This document shows positions 1 through 7,626 of a DNA stretch of 52,496 nucleotides, in pieces; position 1 is the stretch's first letter, and each line of letters begins with the position of its first letter. Source of the DNA: a virus. The DNA lies in the IMG/VR virus record IMGVR_UViG_3300020131_000006, positions 1-52,496 of that record; one strand, 5' to 3'. The notes beneath the pieces are model-generated. The model did not search any database. It was not told where the DNA came from and worked only from the letters and a program-made list of their open reading frames with translations. The position numbers and the translations under genes are program-made.

Positions 1-1
1 G

Positions 2-148
2 GTGCTTTGGTTGGACTTTGATAAAACTGCTGAGATGATTAAGTTCCAACAGTCCTATGGTTATCTCTTTGATTCTATTGAGATTGTCTCTACGGAGAAA
101 GACCCAAAGGAATATTCCACTGAGGAAATTAAAAACCTTTTGACATAA
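2..148 (+). CDS. DNA primase, C-terminal end (partial)
   Basis: An open frame enters from the left edge and stops at 146-148, giving the last 48 residues of a protein. The visible part contains LWLDFDKTA, then a segment ending IVSTEKDPKEYS. This matches the end of TOPRIM domains of phage primases, in which a metal-binding D-x-D strand is followed by a Lys-Asp-Pro-Lys segment. The gene sits directly upstream of the replicative helicase, the usual primase-helicase order. The zinc-binding and catalytic N-terminal parts lie outside the window. The assignment is good but rests on a short fragment. Confidence 0.7.
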   Translation: MLWLDFDKTAEMIKFQQSYGYLFDSIEIVSTEKDPKEYSTEEIKNLLT

Positions 149-168
149 GGTATTTTATATGGTATAAT
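140..168 (+). promoter_or_regulatory. sigma-70 promoter upstream of the helicase gene
   Basis: A perfect -35 box TTGACA (140-145) and a perfect -10 box TATAAT (163-168) are separated by exactly 17 bases. Transcription would start near 175 and read into the helicase gene at 198. The -35 box overlaps the stop codon of the primase gene. This implies use of host RNA polymerase and separate expression of the helicase onward. Confidence 0.8.
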
Positions 169-197
169 TAATATATAATATAATAATAAATATAAAT

Positions 198-1436
198 ATG
201 AATATAGATATAATAATAATAAAAATATTATTAAATAAAGATATATTTAATAAATATTTTAATGTAATAGATTTAAATTACTATAAAAATAATAACAAAG
301 AACTTTACAAAGTCTTTGCTATCCTTCCAACACTTCACGAGAAAGCAACAGAGGATGCTTCTCTAGAAGATTTAATCTTGTTCTTCTTTACTCAATATCC
401 ACTTCTTAAACCTGAAGAGAAAGTTCTGTACGAGAACATCTTCAAGCAGGTCACAGAAGCAGAAGTAGATGCTGGTATGGCTATTGACTATCTGGAGAAA
501 CATCGGCAGCACGTCTTAGCCACTAACCTTGCTCTCAAGTGTCTGGATGTAACAAGAGGCAAGGGAAGCATTTCTGAGGTCATAGAGCTTCTAAACAACG
601 AGCGCCCTATCGAGACTATCAACGAAGAATCTTTGTTCGTCTCAGACGATTTGGATGTGCTTGCTGATACTGTTTCAACTGACTCAGGGTTGCGCTGGAG
701 ACTTCAAACCCTAAACAATATGATTGGGCCGCTAAGGAAAGGTAACTTCGGGTTCATCTTCAAAAGACCGGAGACAGGCGGAACTACTCTGCTAGCATCT
801 GAAGTTAGTTTCATGGCAGAGCAAGTAGATAATCCTATCGTATGGTTCAACAACGAAGAAGTAGGAAGCAAGGTAATGCTTCGGTGTTACCAAGCAGTAT
901 TTGGAATTACGCAACAAGAACTATTCACCAACCTTGATTACTACAAAGAAGAATACAACAGGCGCATTGCGGGACGAATTAAAATCTATGATGAAGCGTC
1001 AATCAAAAAGGCAACTGTTGAGAAAATCTGTGCAGAACTAAATCCGTCAGTTATTATCTTTGACCAAATTGACAAGATTGCTTGGTATGAATCTGAACGA
1101 TATGACTTGAAGATGAAAGCTATCTATCAGTGGGCGCGTGAGTTAGCAAAAACATACGGGCCTACTATCGGAGTATGTCAAGCTGGTGGTACAGCAGAAG
1201 GTAAGAAGTATCTGACTATGAATGATGTTGACTCTTCACATACAGCGAAGCAGGGTGAGGCAGACTTCATGTTAGGTATTGGTAAGACCAACAACGATGG
1301 TGAAGAGTTTGTACGGTATCTTAGTGCCTGTAAGAATAAGCTAGACCCTGAGATTCCAGAACTTCGTCATGGTAAAATGTCAGTAATTATTCAACCCGAT
1401 ATTGCACGATATGAAGATGCAATGAAATGGAAATAG
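198..1436 (+). CDS. DnaB-like replicative DNA helicase with altered Walker A
   Basis: 412 residues. The N-terminal ~125 residues form a helical DnaB-N-like domain and the rest a RecA-like motor. The helicase would unwind DNA at the fork with the primase encoded just upstream. The Walker A position (190-198) reads RPETGGTTL; related phage helicases have a lysine where residue 195 is glycine, so the key phosphate-binding lysine is missing. Walker B is VIIFDQID (about 286-293), and an arginine/glutamine-rich C-terminal part follows. The first ~100 bases of the gene are extremely AT-rich (Ile, Asn, Lys, Tyr codons) and no clear Shine-Dalgarno is seen, but these residues still fit the family's N-terminus, so I keep the ATG at 198. 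Confidence 0.88.
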   Translation: MNIDIIIIKILLNKDIFNKYFNVIDLNYYKNNNKELYKVFAILPTLHEKATEDASLEDLILFFFTQYPLLKPEEKVLYENIFKQVTEAEVDAGMAIDYLEKHRQHVLATNLALKCLDVTRGKGSISEVIELLNNERPIETINEESLFVSDDLDVLADTVSTDSGLRWRLQTLNNMIGPLRKGNFGFIFKRPETGGTTLLASEVSFMAEQVDNPIVWFNNEEVGSKVMLRCYQAVFGITQQELFTNLDYYKEEYNRRIAGRIKIYDEASIKKATVEKICAELNPSVIIFDQIDKIAWYESERYDLKMKAIYQWARELAKTYGPTIGVCQAGGTAEGKKYLTMNDVDSSHTAKQGEADFMLGIGKTNNDGEEFVRYLSACKNKLDPEIPELRHGKMSVIIQPDIARYEDAMKWK

Positions 1437-1445
1437 GAGAAACAA

Positions 1446-1604
1446 ATGGCTAGATATTATGTAGAGTTTACAGTAAATGGTGAAGAAGATGGATATGAAG
1501 TTGAGGCTTCTTGTGCATCTAAAGCAGAGGCAATTGTTCTATCGGAAAGCACAGTAGCCATTGTTGTTACCTCTGTTTCCGTAGTCGGAGAGTGTGGGTC
1601 ATAA
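1446..1604 (+). CDS. small protein of unknown function
   Basis: 52 residues starting MARYYVEFTVNGEEDGYEVEA, preceded by GGAGAAACAA, a good ribosome binding site. The composition is acidic, with an alternating pattern suggesting a small beta-rich fold. It lies between the helicase and a second tiny gene whose ATG overlaps its stop (TAATG), which supports translation of both. I do not recognise a family. Confidence 0.6.
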   Translation: MARYYVEFTVNGEEDGYEVEASCASKAEAIVLSESTVAIVVTSVSVVGECGS

Positions 1605-1741
1605 TGTATTACAATAGAGAGCTAAATGATTCCTTGTTTGGTTGTCTGATATTGGAATACTTTTACACCAACGAGCATACATTCCCTGAAGGATACACTC
1701 TAGGGGATTTTCATGAACGACTTATGAATTGGATTACATGA
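1604..1741 (+). CDS. small protein of unknown function
   Basis: 45 residues with aromatic and acidic character. It starts at an ATG overlapping the stop of the gene before, and its TGA overlaps the ATG of the DNA polymerase gene (ATGA at 1738-1741). The tight couplings on both sides are the main evidence that it is translated. No domain recognised. Confidence 0.5.
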   Translation: MYYNRELNDSLFGCLILEYFYTNEHTFPEGYTLGDFHERLMNWIT

Positions 1742-2919
1742 GACTTGTATTCGACTTTGAAACCACTGGCGCACAGAGGAATAAAGGTCATCCATTCGAC
1801 TATGTAAATAAAGCCTGTAACATTGGATTTAGAGATATTGACACAAAGCAAGTATGGATATTTAGCCTAGAGTACGATGATGAACCTTACGGAGAGAACC
1901 TTAAGCAGATACAAGAACTGCTGGATAAGACGACACTTCTCATAGGGTTCAACATGAAGTTCGATATTCATTGGCTCAGACGGTACAATCTAAATCTGAG
2001 TCGGCTATGTCGTATCTTTGATTGTCAAGGTGCTTTCTTTATCAAGTCAGGACAGATGGTTAGATACCCATCTCTGAATGGGGTAGCAGAACACTTTGGC
2101 GCAGAGGCTAAACTAGATGTAGTAAAGGAAGAGTATTGGGACAAGGGTTTAGACACAGACCAAGTTCCGTACAGGCTACTCTGTGAGTACTTAGAGCAAG
2201 ACTTGGTTGTAACAGAACAAGTATTCTTTGAGCTTCAGAAGTGGCTAGAGTCCAGTTCTTTTGAGACTAAGCGGGTAGTATCAGTAACAATGCAAGACCT
2301 CTTGGTGTTAGAAGATATGGAATGGAATGGCATGTTATTTAATCGAGATAAGAGTATTAGAAAAGGAGACGAACTTGAAACAACAATTGAAGGAATTGAT
2401 AACCGCCTCAGAGAAATCTTTGGGCAGCCTTGGGCAAACATTAATAGTGGAGAGCATCTTTCTGCTTGCCTTTATGGTGGGACTGTTCTATTGGACGGTT
2501 ACGAGTCTTACACTTTTGTTTACAAAGATGGACGAGAAGCAGAAAAACAAAGAAAAGTCAAAGTCCCGCACACTTGCAAACCTTTGTTTAGCCCACTGGA
2601 AGGAACTGCTCTTGCAAAAGAAGGCTTCTATTCAACAGACGTTGGTACGCTTAAAAAACTTGGTGAGAAAGCCAAGGGGGTGCAACGGGAAGTCATCGAG
2701 CTTCTAACCAATCGAAGTAAACTTGAGAAACGTAGAGGCACATACTTCCATGGTATTCCCAAGAAGGCAATTGAGTTTAATTGGGAAGATAATGTAGTAC
2801 ATGCCAATCTGAATCAATGTGTTGCCAGAACAGGCCGGCTTAGTTCCGATAAACCAAACCTGCAAAACATTGAGGAAGATGTGAAAGAAGTATTTATTAC
2901 GAGGTTCTCCTATGGGTGA
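1738..2919 (+). CDS. DNA polymerase family A, N-terminal part (exonuclease and start of palm)
   Basis: 393 residues from ATG 1738; a longer TTG-started reading from 1729 is less likely because 1738 gives an ATGA coupling. The first ~180 residues are a proofreading 3'-5' exonuclease: DFETTG (Exo I), NMKFDIHWL (Exo II) and YLEQDLVV (Exo III). The polymerase part follows, with RTGRLSSDKPNLQNI just before the end. The protein stops immediately before motif A, and that motif opens the gene at 3147. The polymerase is therefore encoded by two genes with a small unrelated gene between. The two products presumably assemble into one enzyme. From memory, LUZ24-like phages interrupt the polymerase gene as well, but by an intron. 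Confidence 0.88.
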   Translation: MRLVFDFETTGAQRNKGHPFDYVNKACNIGFRDIDTKQVWIFSLEYDDEPYGENLKQIQELLDKTTLLIGFNMKFDIHWLRRYNLNLSRLCRIFDCQGAFFIKSGQMVRYPSLNGVAEHFGAEAKLDVVKEEYWDKGLDTDQVPYRLLCEYLEQDLVVTEQVFFELQKWLESSSFETKRVVSVTMQDLLVLEDMEWNGMLFNRDKSIRKGDELETTIEGIDNRLREIFGQPWANINSGEHLSACLYGGTVLLDGYESYTFVYKDGREAEKQRKVKVPHTCKPLFSPLEGTALAKEGFYSTDVGTLKKLGEKAKGVQREVIELLTNRSKLEKRRGTYFHGIPKKAIEFNWEDNVVHANLNQCVARTGRLSSDKPNLQNIEEDVKEVFITRFSYG

Positions 2920-3157
2920 AATGGCAGAGTATTATTTGGAGCAAAGTCTATTTGGAGAAGATTGGGAATGGGCACACAACCCAATACCAAGACGAAGAAC
3001 TACATGGACAACCAGAGAAGGTAAGATACTAGAAATTTCCAAAATGGAAACTTCCCATATTAAGAACTGCATTAATTTACTTCGTAAGAAACAAATTCCA
3101 GTACCCTCTGAGTTTTACCGTGTTCTAAAAGAAAGGGGGGAAGGGAATGCTCGCTAA
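2912..3157 (+). CDS. small gene inserted between the two polymerase halves
   Basis: 81 residues. The middle resembles a widespread small phage/bacterial motif of the form W-T-x-x-[DE]-G-x-x-[IL]-x-I-x-x-M-x-x-x-H-[LI]-x-N, here WTTREGKILEISKMETSHIKN. GAGG (2901-2904) is a good ribosome binding site. It overlaps the end of the upstream polymerase half by 8 bases and the start of the downstream half by 11, so it exactly fills the gap. Its function is unknown and nothing in it suggests a polymerase domain. It is read in a third frame relative to both halves. Confidence 0.72.
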   Translation: MGEMAEYYLEQSLFGEDWEWAHNPIPRRRTTWTTREGKILEISKMETSHIKNCINLLRKKQIPVPSEFYRVLKERGEGNAR

Positions 3158-3899
3158 CTTCGACGCAGCACAACTAGAATGGAGAGCTTTTGCTCACCTT
3201 TCTGGAGATAAAACAGCTATCCGTGAGATTAACGAAGGTTTGGACTTCCACTCTGATAATCAGGAAAAGTTTAAACTTCCTTCTCGTCTGGTAGCTAAAG
3301 TCTTTCTATTTAGAAACATCTACTGTCCTTGGTGGTTGGCTGAACGGACCGCATATGCTTATTCGGTTGACAATGACTTTAAGGATGTGGGTGGTGTTAA
3401 GTTTTGGAGAGCTGCTATTGATGCTTTCTATGAAAAATACACAGGAGGTTATGAGTACCACAAGAAGCTCAAGAATGAGGCTACAACTACAGGGCAAATC
3501 ATTAGTGAAACAGGCCGCATCCATCCTATTCAGCCCGTCCTCAGACGTGGGCAAATGGAATGGCCTGATAGTGACATAGCCAACTATCCTGTTCAGGGCT
3601 TCAGCGCCGACCTAATGGCCTTGGCGCGGGTGTCTGCGTGGAATAGACTGCGGGAATATCGAGAGAGAGGCGAAGTATTATTCGTTAATTCAGTACATGA
3701 CTCGATAGTTCTTGACATAAATACAGATGAATGGTATAATATTTGTATAACTATGAAAAAGACGTTCAGAGATATTCCTGCGAACTTCGAGAAAATATAC
3801 GGGAAGAAACTTTTGGTTCCTATGGATTCAGATGCAAAGGTAGGAGTCAATTGGTTGTGGCAACATAAAATACAAATACAAGAAAAGGATTTACATTAA
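3147..3899 (+). CDS. DNA polymerase family A, C-terminal part (palm and fingers)
   Basis: 250 residues beginning at motif A, NFDAAQLEWR (residues 4-13), with the metal-binding aspartate. The motif B helix RLVAKVFLFRNIY (about 47-59) follows, and motif C is SVHDSIVLD, with the second catalytic aspartate. A strong ribosome binding site (AAGGGGGGAAGGG) precedes ATG 3147. Where family members normally continue IYG, this protein reads IYCPWWLAERTAYAYS, so the glycine is replaced and about seven residues are added. Joined to the upstream half, the sequence runs VFITRFSYG then MLANFDAAQ with no missing family residues. Confidence 0.88.
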   Translation: MLANFDAAQLEWRAFAHLSGDKTAIREINEGLDFHSDNQEKFKLPSRLVAKVFLFRNIYCPWWLAERTAYAYSVDNDFKDVGGVKFWRAAIDAFYEKYTGGYEYHKKLKNEATTTGQIISETGRIHPIQPVLRRGQMEWPDSDIANYPVQGFSADLMALARVSAWNRLREYRERGEVLFVNSVHDSIVLDINTDEWYNICITMKKTFRDIPANFEKIYGKKLLVPMDSDAKVGVNWLWQHKIQIQEKDLH

Positions 3900-4057
3900 T
3901 GGCATTAACTATTAGAAAGTTTTTAGCTTTTCCGTTTGCTTTAGTGGGGGCGTTACTTTTGGTAATCTCTCTACCCATTCGACATAGTTTAGAAGATGCA
4001 ACAAAGATTGTTGAAGGTTTTTCGGAAGTGCTTGACAAAGTAAAGGGAAGTAAATAA
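3899..4057 (+). CDS. small membrane protein
   Basis: 52 residues. Its ATG overlaps the polymerase stop (TAATG), and its stop overlaps the ATG of the next gene in the same way. Residues 8-26 (FLAFPFALVGALLLVISLP) form one hydrophobic transmembrane segment, followed by a charged helix. Function unknown. The double coupling makes it very likely to be expressed with the replication genes. Confidence 0.62.
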   Translation: MALTIRKFLAFPFALVGALLLVISLPIRHSLEDATKIVEGFSEVLDKVKGSK

Positions 4058-4644
4058 TGGCTACAGTTTTAGGTACGGTCATATCAGTTAGTCTAGAAAC
4101 AGAAGTAAAGAAGCAAGGTGGTGGTAGTTACAAAGGTTGGGAACTTGTGTATCGTAGCGACAATAATGAAGTACGCACTATCGCAAAGCCGGTACAGGGT
4201 CTTCGATTTAATGCTGCATTGAAGAATTCTTTGAGTTCTCTTAATGCTGGAGACCAGTTCACTCTGACTCAAGAGAAGAATGCACAAGGCTTCAACGATG
4301 TAAAGTCTATCACAAAGGGTTGGGATGCAGCAGCGGGAGACCCCGTAGCAACGCAAGCACCACCCACAGTGGCAGCAGCACAGAAGCAAGCAGCACCTAG
4401 CAATACGTACACTCAGCGGGATTATGAGACTAAGGAAGAACGAGAAAAGAAACAGAAGTTTATTATCCGTCAGTCCAGTATCTCTAATGCTATTGAGTTA
4501 CTTTCGGTTGGTGCGAAGGCAGCCCCAAAGAAAGAGGAAGTGCTAGAACTGGCTCAAGAGTTTGTAAACTTTGTGTATGAAGGTACACCGCAAGAAGTAG
4601 CACTACAAGCAGTAGCAGACATTGAGGACGACATTCCTTACTAA
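4057..4644 (+). CDS. single-stranded DNA-binding protein-like
   Basis: 195 residues. The N-terminal ~90 residues look like a small beta-barrel (LGTVISVSLETE at the start and FTLTQEKNAQGFNDVKSI later), consistent with an OB-type fold. A flexible Ala/Gln/Pro linker (about 92-115) follows, then a helical region and an acidic tail ending DIEDDIPY. Such acidic tails recruit partner proteins in SSBs. Its place among polymerase, helicase and exonuclease supports a role in coating single-stranded DNA at the fork. The call rests on architecture and context rather than on an invariant motif. Confidence 0.62.
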   Translation: MATVLGTVISVSLETEVKKQGGGSYKGWELVYRSDNNEVRTIAKPVQGLRFNAALKNSLSSLNAGDQFTLTQEKNAQGFNDVKSITKGWDAAAGDPVATQAPPTVAAAQKQAAPSNTYTQRDYETKEEREKKQKFIIRQSSISNAIELLSVGAKAAPKKEEVLELAQEFVNFVYEGTPQEVALQAVADIEDDIPY

Positions 4645-4660
4645 GTTACAAGCTTGTAAT
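4645..4660. repeat. 16-bp palindromic repeat, copy 1
   Basis: GTTACAAGCTTGTAAT directly touches the TAA of the SSB-like gene and lies 28 bases before the secreted-protein gene at 4689. It is one of twelve copies and the only one inside the left arm. Confidence 0.85.
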
Positions 4661-4688
4661 CCATAATAATAAGAAAAGAGAATAATAA

Positions 4689-5054
4689 ATGAAATCACTT
4701 CTAATTGCTATTTTGGCAACTCTCACATTCTCAGCGTTCGCTGCTGATAATGACATTAAACTGGCAGTACCTAACGACAACAATGGTCACATTGTCCTGA
4801 CTCTAGAACCATGTGATGTTAAGTTCCAAGGCCCTGTTCCAGACACTCTCTACCGTGCATACGCAACTCAGGATGAGAATACCCCACGTCAAGTAATCTA
4901 TGAAGGTTGCTGGTCTGCTGGTATCCCACCCGCAAATGAAGAAGCTCAAGGTGCTATTCCTATTGTGAATATCTACACTGATGATGGTCGAGTGTACTCC
5001 CAACCCCTGAAGGATTTTAAGAAGTACAAGCCAGCTAATCAAGTAGACATTTAA
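4689..5054 (+). CDS. predicted secreted (periplasmic) protein
   Basis: 121 residues. Lysine, a hydrophobic stretch (LLIAILATLTF) and a cleavage motif AFA before Ala-Asp (about residue 18/19) form a classic Sec signal peptide. The mature part is about 100 residues with two cysteines (about 42 and 74) that could form a disulfide in the periplasm. It stands between replication genes but behind its own palindromic repeat, so it may be separately regulated. No family recognised. A periplasmic product suggests a role at the host envelope, for example superinfection exclusion, but this is inference. Confidence 0.72.
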   Translation: MKSLLIAILATLTFSAFAADNDIKLAVPNDNNGHIVLTLEPCDVKFQGPVPDTLYRAYATQDENTPRQVIYEGCWSAGIPPANEEAQGAIPIVNIYTDDGRVYSQPLKDFKKYKPANQVDI

Positions 5055-5057
5055 TAG

Positions 5058-5885
5058 ATGAAAGCCCTCGTAGATGCGGATATTCTACTTTATCGGGTAG
5101 GGTATACGACTCAGGAAGAACCAGAGGGAATTGCTCAGTATAGGATGGAAGAACTTGTCAATCGGATATTGGAAAGTGTAGAGGCAACAAGCTATGCTTT
5201 CTATTTATCTGATGGGCGAACTTCCACCTTCCGAGCAAAAATAAATCCAGATTATAAGGCAAACAGAACTCAGCCTAAACCTATACACTACGACATGCTC
5301 AAGCGATATTTGATTGAGGCATGGAACGCAGAGGTACAGGTAGAACAAGAAGCTGATGATGCTCTAGGGATAGCTCAGTGGGCAGACTACTCATGGGGTT
5401 TATCTGAAGCATCAGAGTCAGACACAGACCCTGCGTGGGTTGCTGAGACTGTTATCTGCTCTATTGATAAGGATTTGTTACAGATTCCCGGACACCATTA
5501 TAACTTTGTCAAGGAAGAACATAGATACATCACCCCTGAAGAGGGACTTATCTTCTTCTACCAACAATTGCTTATAGGTGACACAGCCGATAACATTAAA
5601 GGGGTTGCCGGTATAGGCCCCAAGAAAGCAGAGAAACTTCTAAGCGGGATGGAAGGTAAGCCCGAAGAAGAAATCTTTAAAGTTGTCCAAGACGCATATC
5701 GAGATTGGTTGCAGCTAGAATGGGCTGACCAGTACGAAGAGTGGGGAGACTTTGAAGAAAAGCAAATGAATAACATCATTCTCATGAATGGTCAATGTCT
5801 AAAAATAAGAACAATAAAGGACGAAGTATGGAATTTCAAGAAAACATTCAATTTAAAACCCGAAACAATACCGACGTTAGGGTAG
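5058..5885 (+). CDS. 5'-3' exonuclease / flap endonuclease
   Basis: 275 residues, the usual size of T5 D15-type or PolI-domain flap nucleases. The active-site acidic residues appear in order: VDAD (5-8), EQEADDA (96-102), SIDKDL (135-140) and GDTADN (174-179). The helix-3-turn-helix DNA-binding loop is GVAGIGPKKA (182-191). The enzyme would remove RNA primers and flaps during replication and may degrade host DNA. The polymerase here has no such domain, so this gene complements it. The last 58 bases overlap the next gene in another frame. Confidence 0.92.
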   Translation: MKALVDADILLYRVGYTTQEEPEGIAQYRMEELVNRILESVEATSYAFYLSDGRTSTFRAKINPDYKANRTQPKPIHYDMLKRYLIEAWNAEVQVEQEADDALGIAQWADYSWGLSEASESDTDPAWVAETVICSIDKDLLQIPGHHYNFVKEEHRYITPEEGLIFFYQQLLIGDTADNIKGVAGIGPKKAEKLLSGMEGKPEEEIFKVVQDAYRDWLQLEWADQYEEWGDFEEKQMNNIILMNGQCLKIRTIKDEVWNFKKTFNLKPETIPTLG

Positions 5886-6049
5886 ACCACCTTACCACAC
5901 ACTCCATCACTGGAGCCTATCGCAACGGAGCAAACTGGATTGAGGCTGTATGGGACGAGTCCGGTAGCTTCATGTTAGACGGCTCTGACCACCCTCTAGA
6001 CATTATCTTTGATAACTCCAAGATTAAAAATGCTCTTGGCAGGGCCTAA
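5828..6049 (+). CDS. small protein of unknown function
   Basis: 73 residues. I take ATG 5828, which has AAGGACGAAGT as ribosome binding site; an in-frame ATG at 5795 lies deeper inside the exonuclease gene and has no such site. The sequence is mixed beta-like with an acidic surface. The stop overlaps the ATG of the HNH gene. No family recognised. Confidence 0.55.
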   Translation: MEFQENIQFKTRNNTDVRVDHLTTHSITGAYRNGANWIEAVWDESGSFMLDGSDHPLDIIFDNSKIKNALGRA

Positions 6050-6435
6050 TGTCTTGGACTGAAGGTCGACGCAAGGCATTTATAACATCTACCATTCGTA
6101 GCGGATTCAGAAGGTATCCAGAGAAGTTTGAAGTACTAAAGGAAGCAGCAGTCGGTAAAAAAATAAATAGCAAGTCCGGCAGAATGGCTCTCCATTATAA
6201 ATGTGCCTCATGCTCTAAGAGCTTCCCAACTAAAGAAGTACAAGTAGACCATATCAATCCAGTGGTTGACCCCATTGTAGGATTTAAAGATTGGGATACA
6301 TTCATTTCTAGGTTGTTCTGTTCTAAAGAGAACCTTCAAGTATTGTGTTTAGAATGCCATAAGAAGAAAACGAAGTCTGAAAAAGAGCAACGCGATAAGT
6401 CCTTAAAGAGCTTATCTAAAAAGGATAAAGAATGA
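6049..6435 (+). CDS. HNH endonuclease
   Basis: 128 residues. A zinc-stabilised HNH fold is visible: CASC (52-55), VDHINPV (66-72) with the catalytic His, then NLQVLC and CHKKKT (95-108) with the second Cys pair and the metal-binding His. The C-terminus is lysine-rich. It may be a freestanding homing nuclease or a replication/packaging accessory nuclease; embedding in an overlapping operon slightly favours a fixed function. It is unrelated to the second HNH gene at 28786. Confidence 0.88.
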   Translation: MSWTEGRRKAFITSTIRSGFRRYPEKFEVLKEAAVGKKINSKSGRMALHYKCASCSKSFPTKEVQVDHINPVVDPIVGFKDWDTFISRLFCSKENLQVLCLECHKKKTKSEKEQRDKSLKSLSKKDKE

Positions 6436-6662
6436 TTATAGTTCGTAATGTGCGTCAGTTAGAGGATGGAACCTACCAACTCACTTGGAATTTAGCACCT
6501 GACCAAATTGAGTTTCTATTAACTTTTGCTATCAATCATCTGTTAGCTGAAGGTTTAGTGAGTATCGAAGACCAAGCACCGGAGAGTCCTGAAGAAGCTA
6601 AGAAGCAACGAGAGCTTGACTTTCTCAATGATTTAGATGAAGAGGATTTACACCAAGCATGA
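6432..6662 (+). CDS. conserved-looking small protein
   Basis: 76 residues, overlapping the HNH gene stop by 4 bases. It has an N-terminal beta-like part (MIIVRNVRQLEDGTYQLTWN), a hydrophobic helix and an acidic tail. It resembles small phage proteins encoded in replication operons, but I cannot assign a function. Confidence 0.55.
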   Translation: MIIVRNVRQLEDGTYQLTWNLAPDQIEFLLTFAINHLLAEGLVSIEDQAPESPEEAKKQRELDFLNDLDEEDLHQA

Positions 6663-6886
6663 GTAAGAATGACGTAACTGGCGATGAAATTAAATCAAAA
6701 GTTCCTTCTAAAGAGTTCCTAGATAACTATGACCGCATCTTCCGTAATCGAATAGATACTATCGGACAGAACGGTAACGAAGGACTCCACTACGATGCTC
6801 TATGTAATATCTGCGGGAAGGAACTAGAAAAGGTCACAGAATGTGCATGGACTTCATGCCCAAAGTGGCTAAGGGAAACTAAATGA
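6659..6886 (+). CDS. small zinc-binding protein
   Basis: 75 residues. The C-terminal part has Cys residues spaced CNICGKE, then C and SCPKW, which could bind a single zinc. The N-terminus (MSKNDVTGDEIKSK) resembles a recurrent short phage protein opening. It overlaps its neighbours by 4 bases on each side. Function unknown. Confidence 0.58.
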   Translation: MSKNDVTGDEIKSKVPSKEFLDNYDRIFRNRIDTIGQNGNEGLHYDALCNICGKELEKVTECAWTSCPKWLRETK

Positions 6887-7626
6887 AAATACTTCTGCTG
6901 GACATTGAAACAGCACCAAGCCTTGCATACATTTGGGGAATCTGGCAAGAGAACATCCCACTTGAGAGGTTGTTAGAATCTGGATATATCTTGTGTTGGG
7001 CTGCTAAATGGTTAGGTGAGGATGAAATCTTTTTCGATTCCGTCCAAACAAAGAGTCAGAAGGGTATGCTGAGAACCATCTATAAACTGCTCGATGAAGC
7101 TGATGCAGTTATGCACTACAATGGGAAGAAGTTTGACATTCCTACTCTTAATAGAGAATTTGTAGAGGTTGGTTGGACTCCACCTTCTCCCTATAAACAG
7201 ATAGACTTGTTGGAAACAGTTAGAGGTAACTTTAAACTACCGTCATACAAGTTAGAGTATGTGGCTAAATTCTTCGGGATTGGTGAAAAGTTTAAGCACA
7301 GTGGTTTCTCTGTGTGGGATGGTTGCATTAGGGGTGATAAAGCATCTTGGGAAGAAATGTCAAAGTATAACAAGATTGACACTACACTTCTAGAAGCTCT
7401 TTACTTTAAACTCCAACCTTGGATTAAACGTCATCCCAACTATTCTCTGTACTCAGATGATAGGATGGTATGTCCTAACTGCGGTGGTCATCACTTGGTT
7501 AAACGTGGTACACATAAGACACTACATAGTATCTTCCAAAGATACAAATGTAAGGGTTGTGGTAAATGGTGTCACGATAACAAGCGACTCAACGCTCAAG
7601 AGTTTAAGACTGTGGGTATAGAATGA
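6883..7626 (+). CDS. DEDD-family 3'-5' exonuclease with zinc ribbon
   Basis: 247 residues. The N-terminal ~180 residues carry an RNase H-like exonuclease: LLDIETAPS (5-12, first Asp and Glu), MHYNGKKFDIPTL (77-89, second Asp) and YNKIDTTLL (162-170, final Asp). A C-terminal zinc ribbon has CPNCGG (197-202) and CKGCGK (223-228). This resembles predicted exonucleases related to PolB proofreading domains. It may act on DNA ends or RNA during replication or recombination. It is the second proofreading-type nuclease here besides that in the polymerase. Confidence 0.82.
   Translation: MKILLLDIETAPSLAYIWGIWQENIPLERLLESGYILCWAAKWLGEDEIFFDSVQTKSQKGMLRTIYKLLDEADAVMHYNGKKFDIPTLNREFVEVGWTPPSPYKQIDLLETVRGNFKLPSYKLEYVAKFFGIGEKFKHSGFSVWDGCIRGDKASWEEMSKYNKIDTTLLEALYFKLQPWIKRHPNYSLYSDDRMVCPNCGGHHLVKRGTHKTLHSIFQRYKCKGCGKWCHDNKRLNAQEFKTVGIE

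Noticed and set aside
2920-3146. Group I intron or intein in the DNA polymerase
   Set aside because: The gap is 227 bases and consistent in frame with splicing, but it carries an intact 81-residue gene with a family-like motif and good ribosome binding sites for it and for the downstream half. No intein motifs or clear intron core were seen. RNA data could change this.
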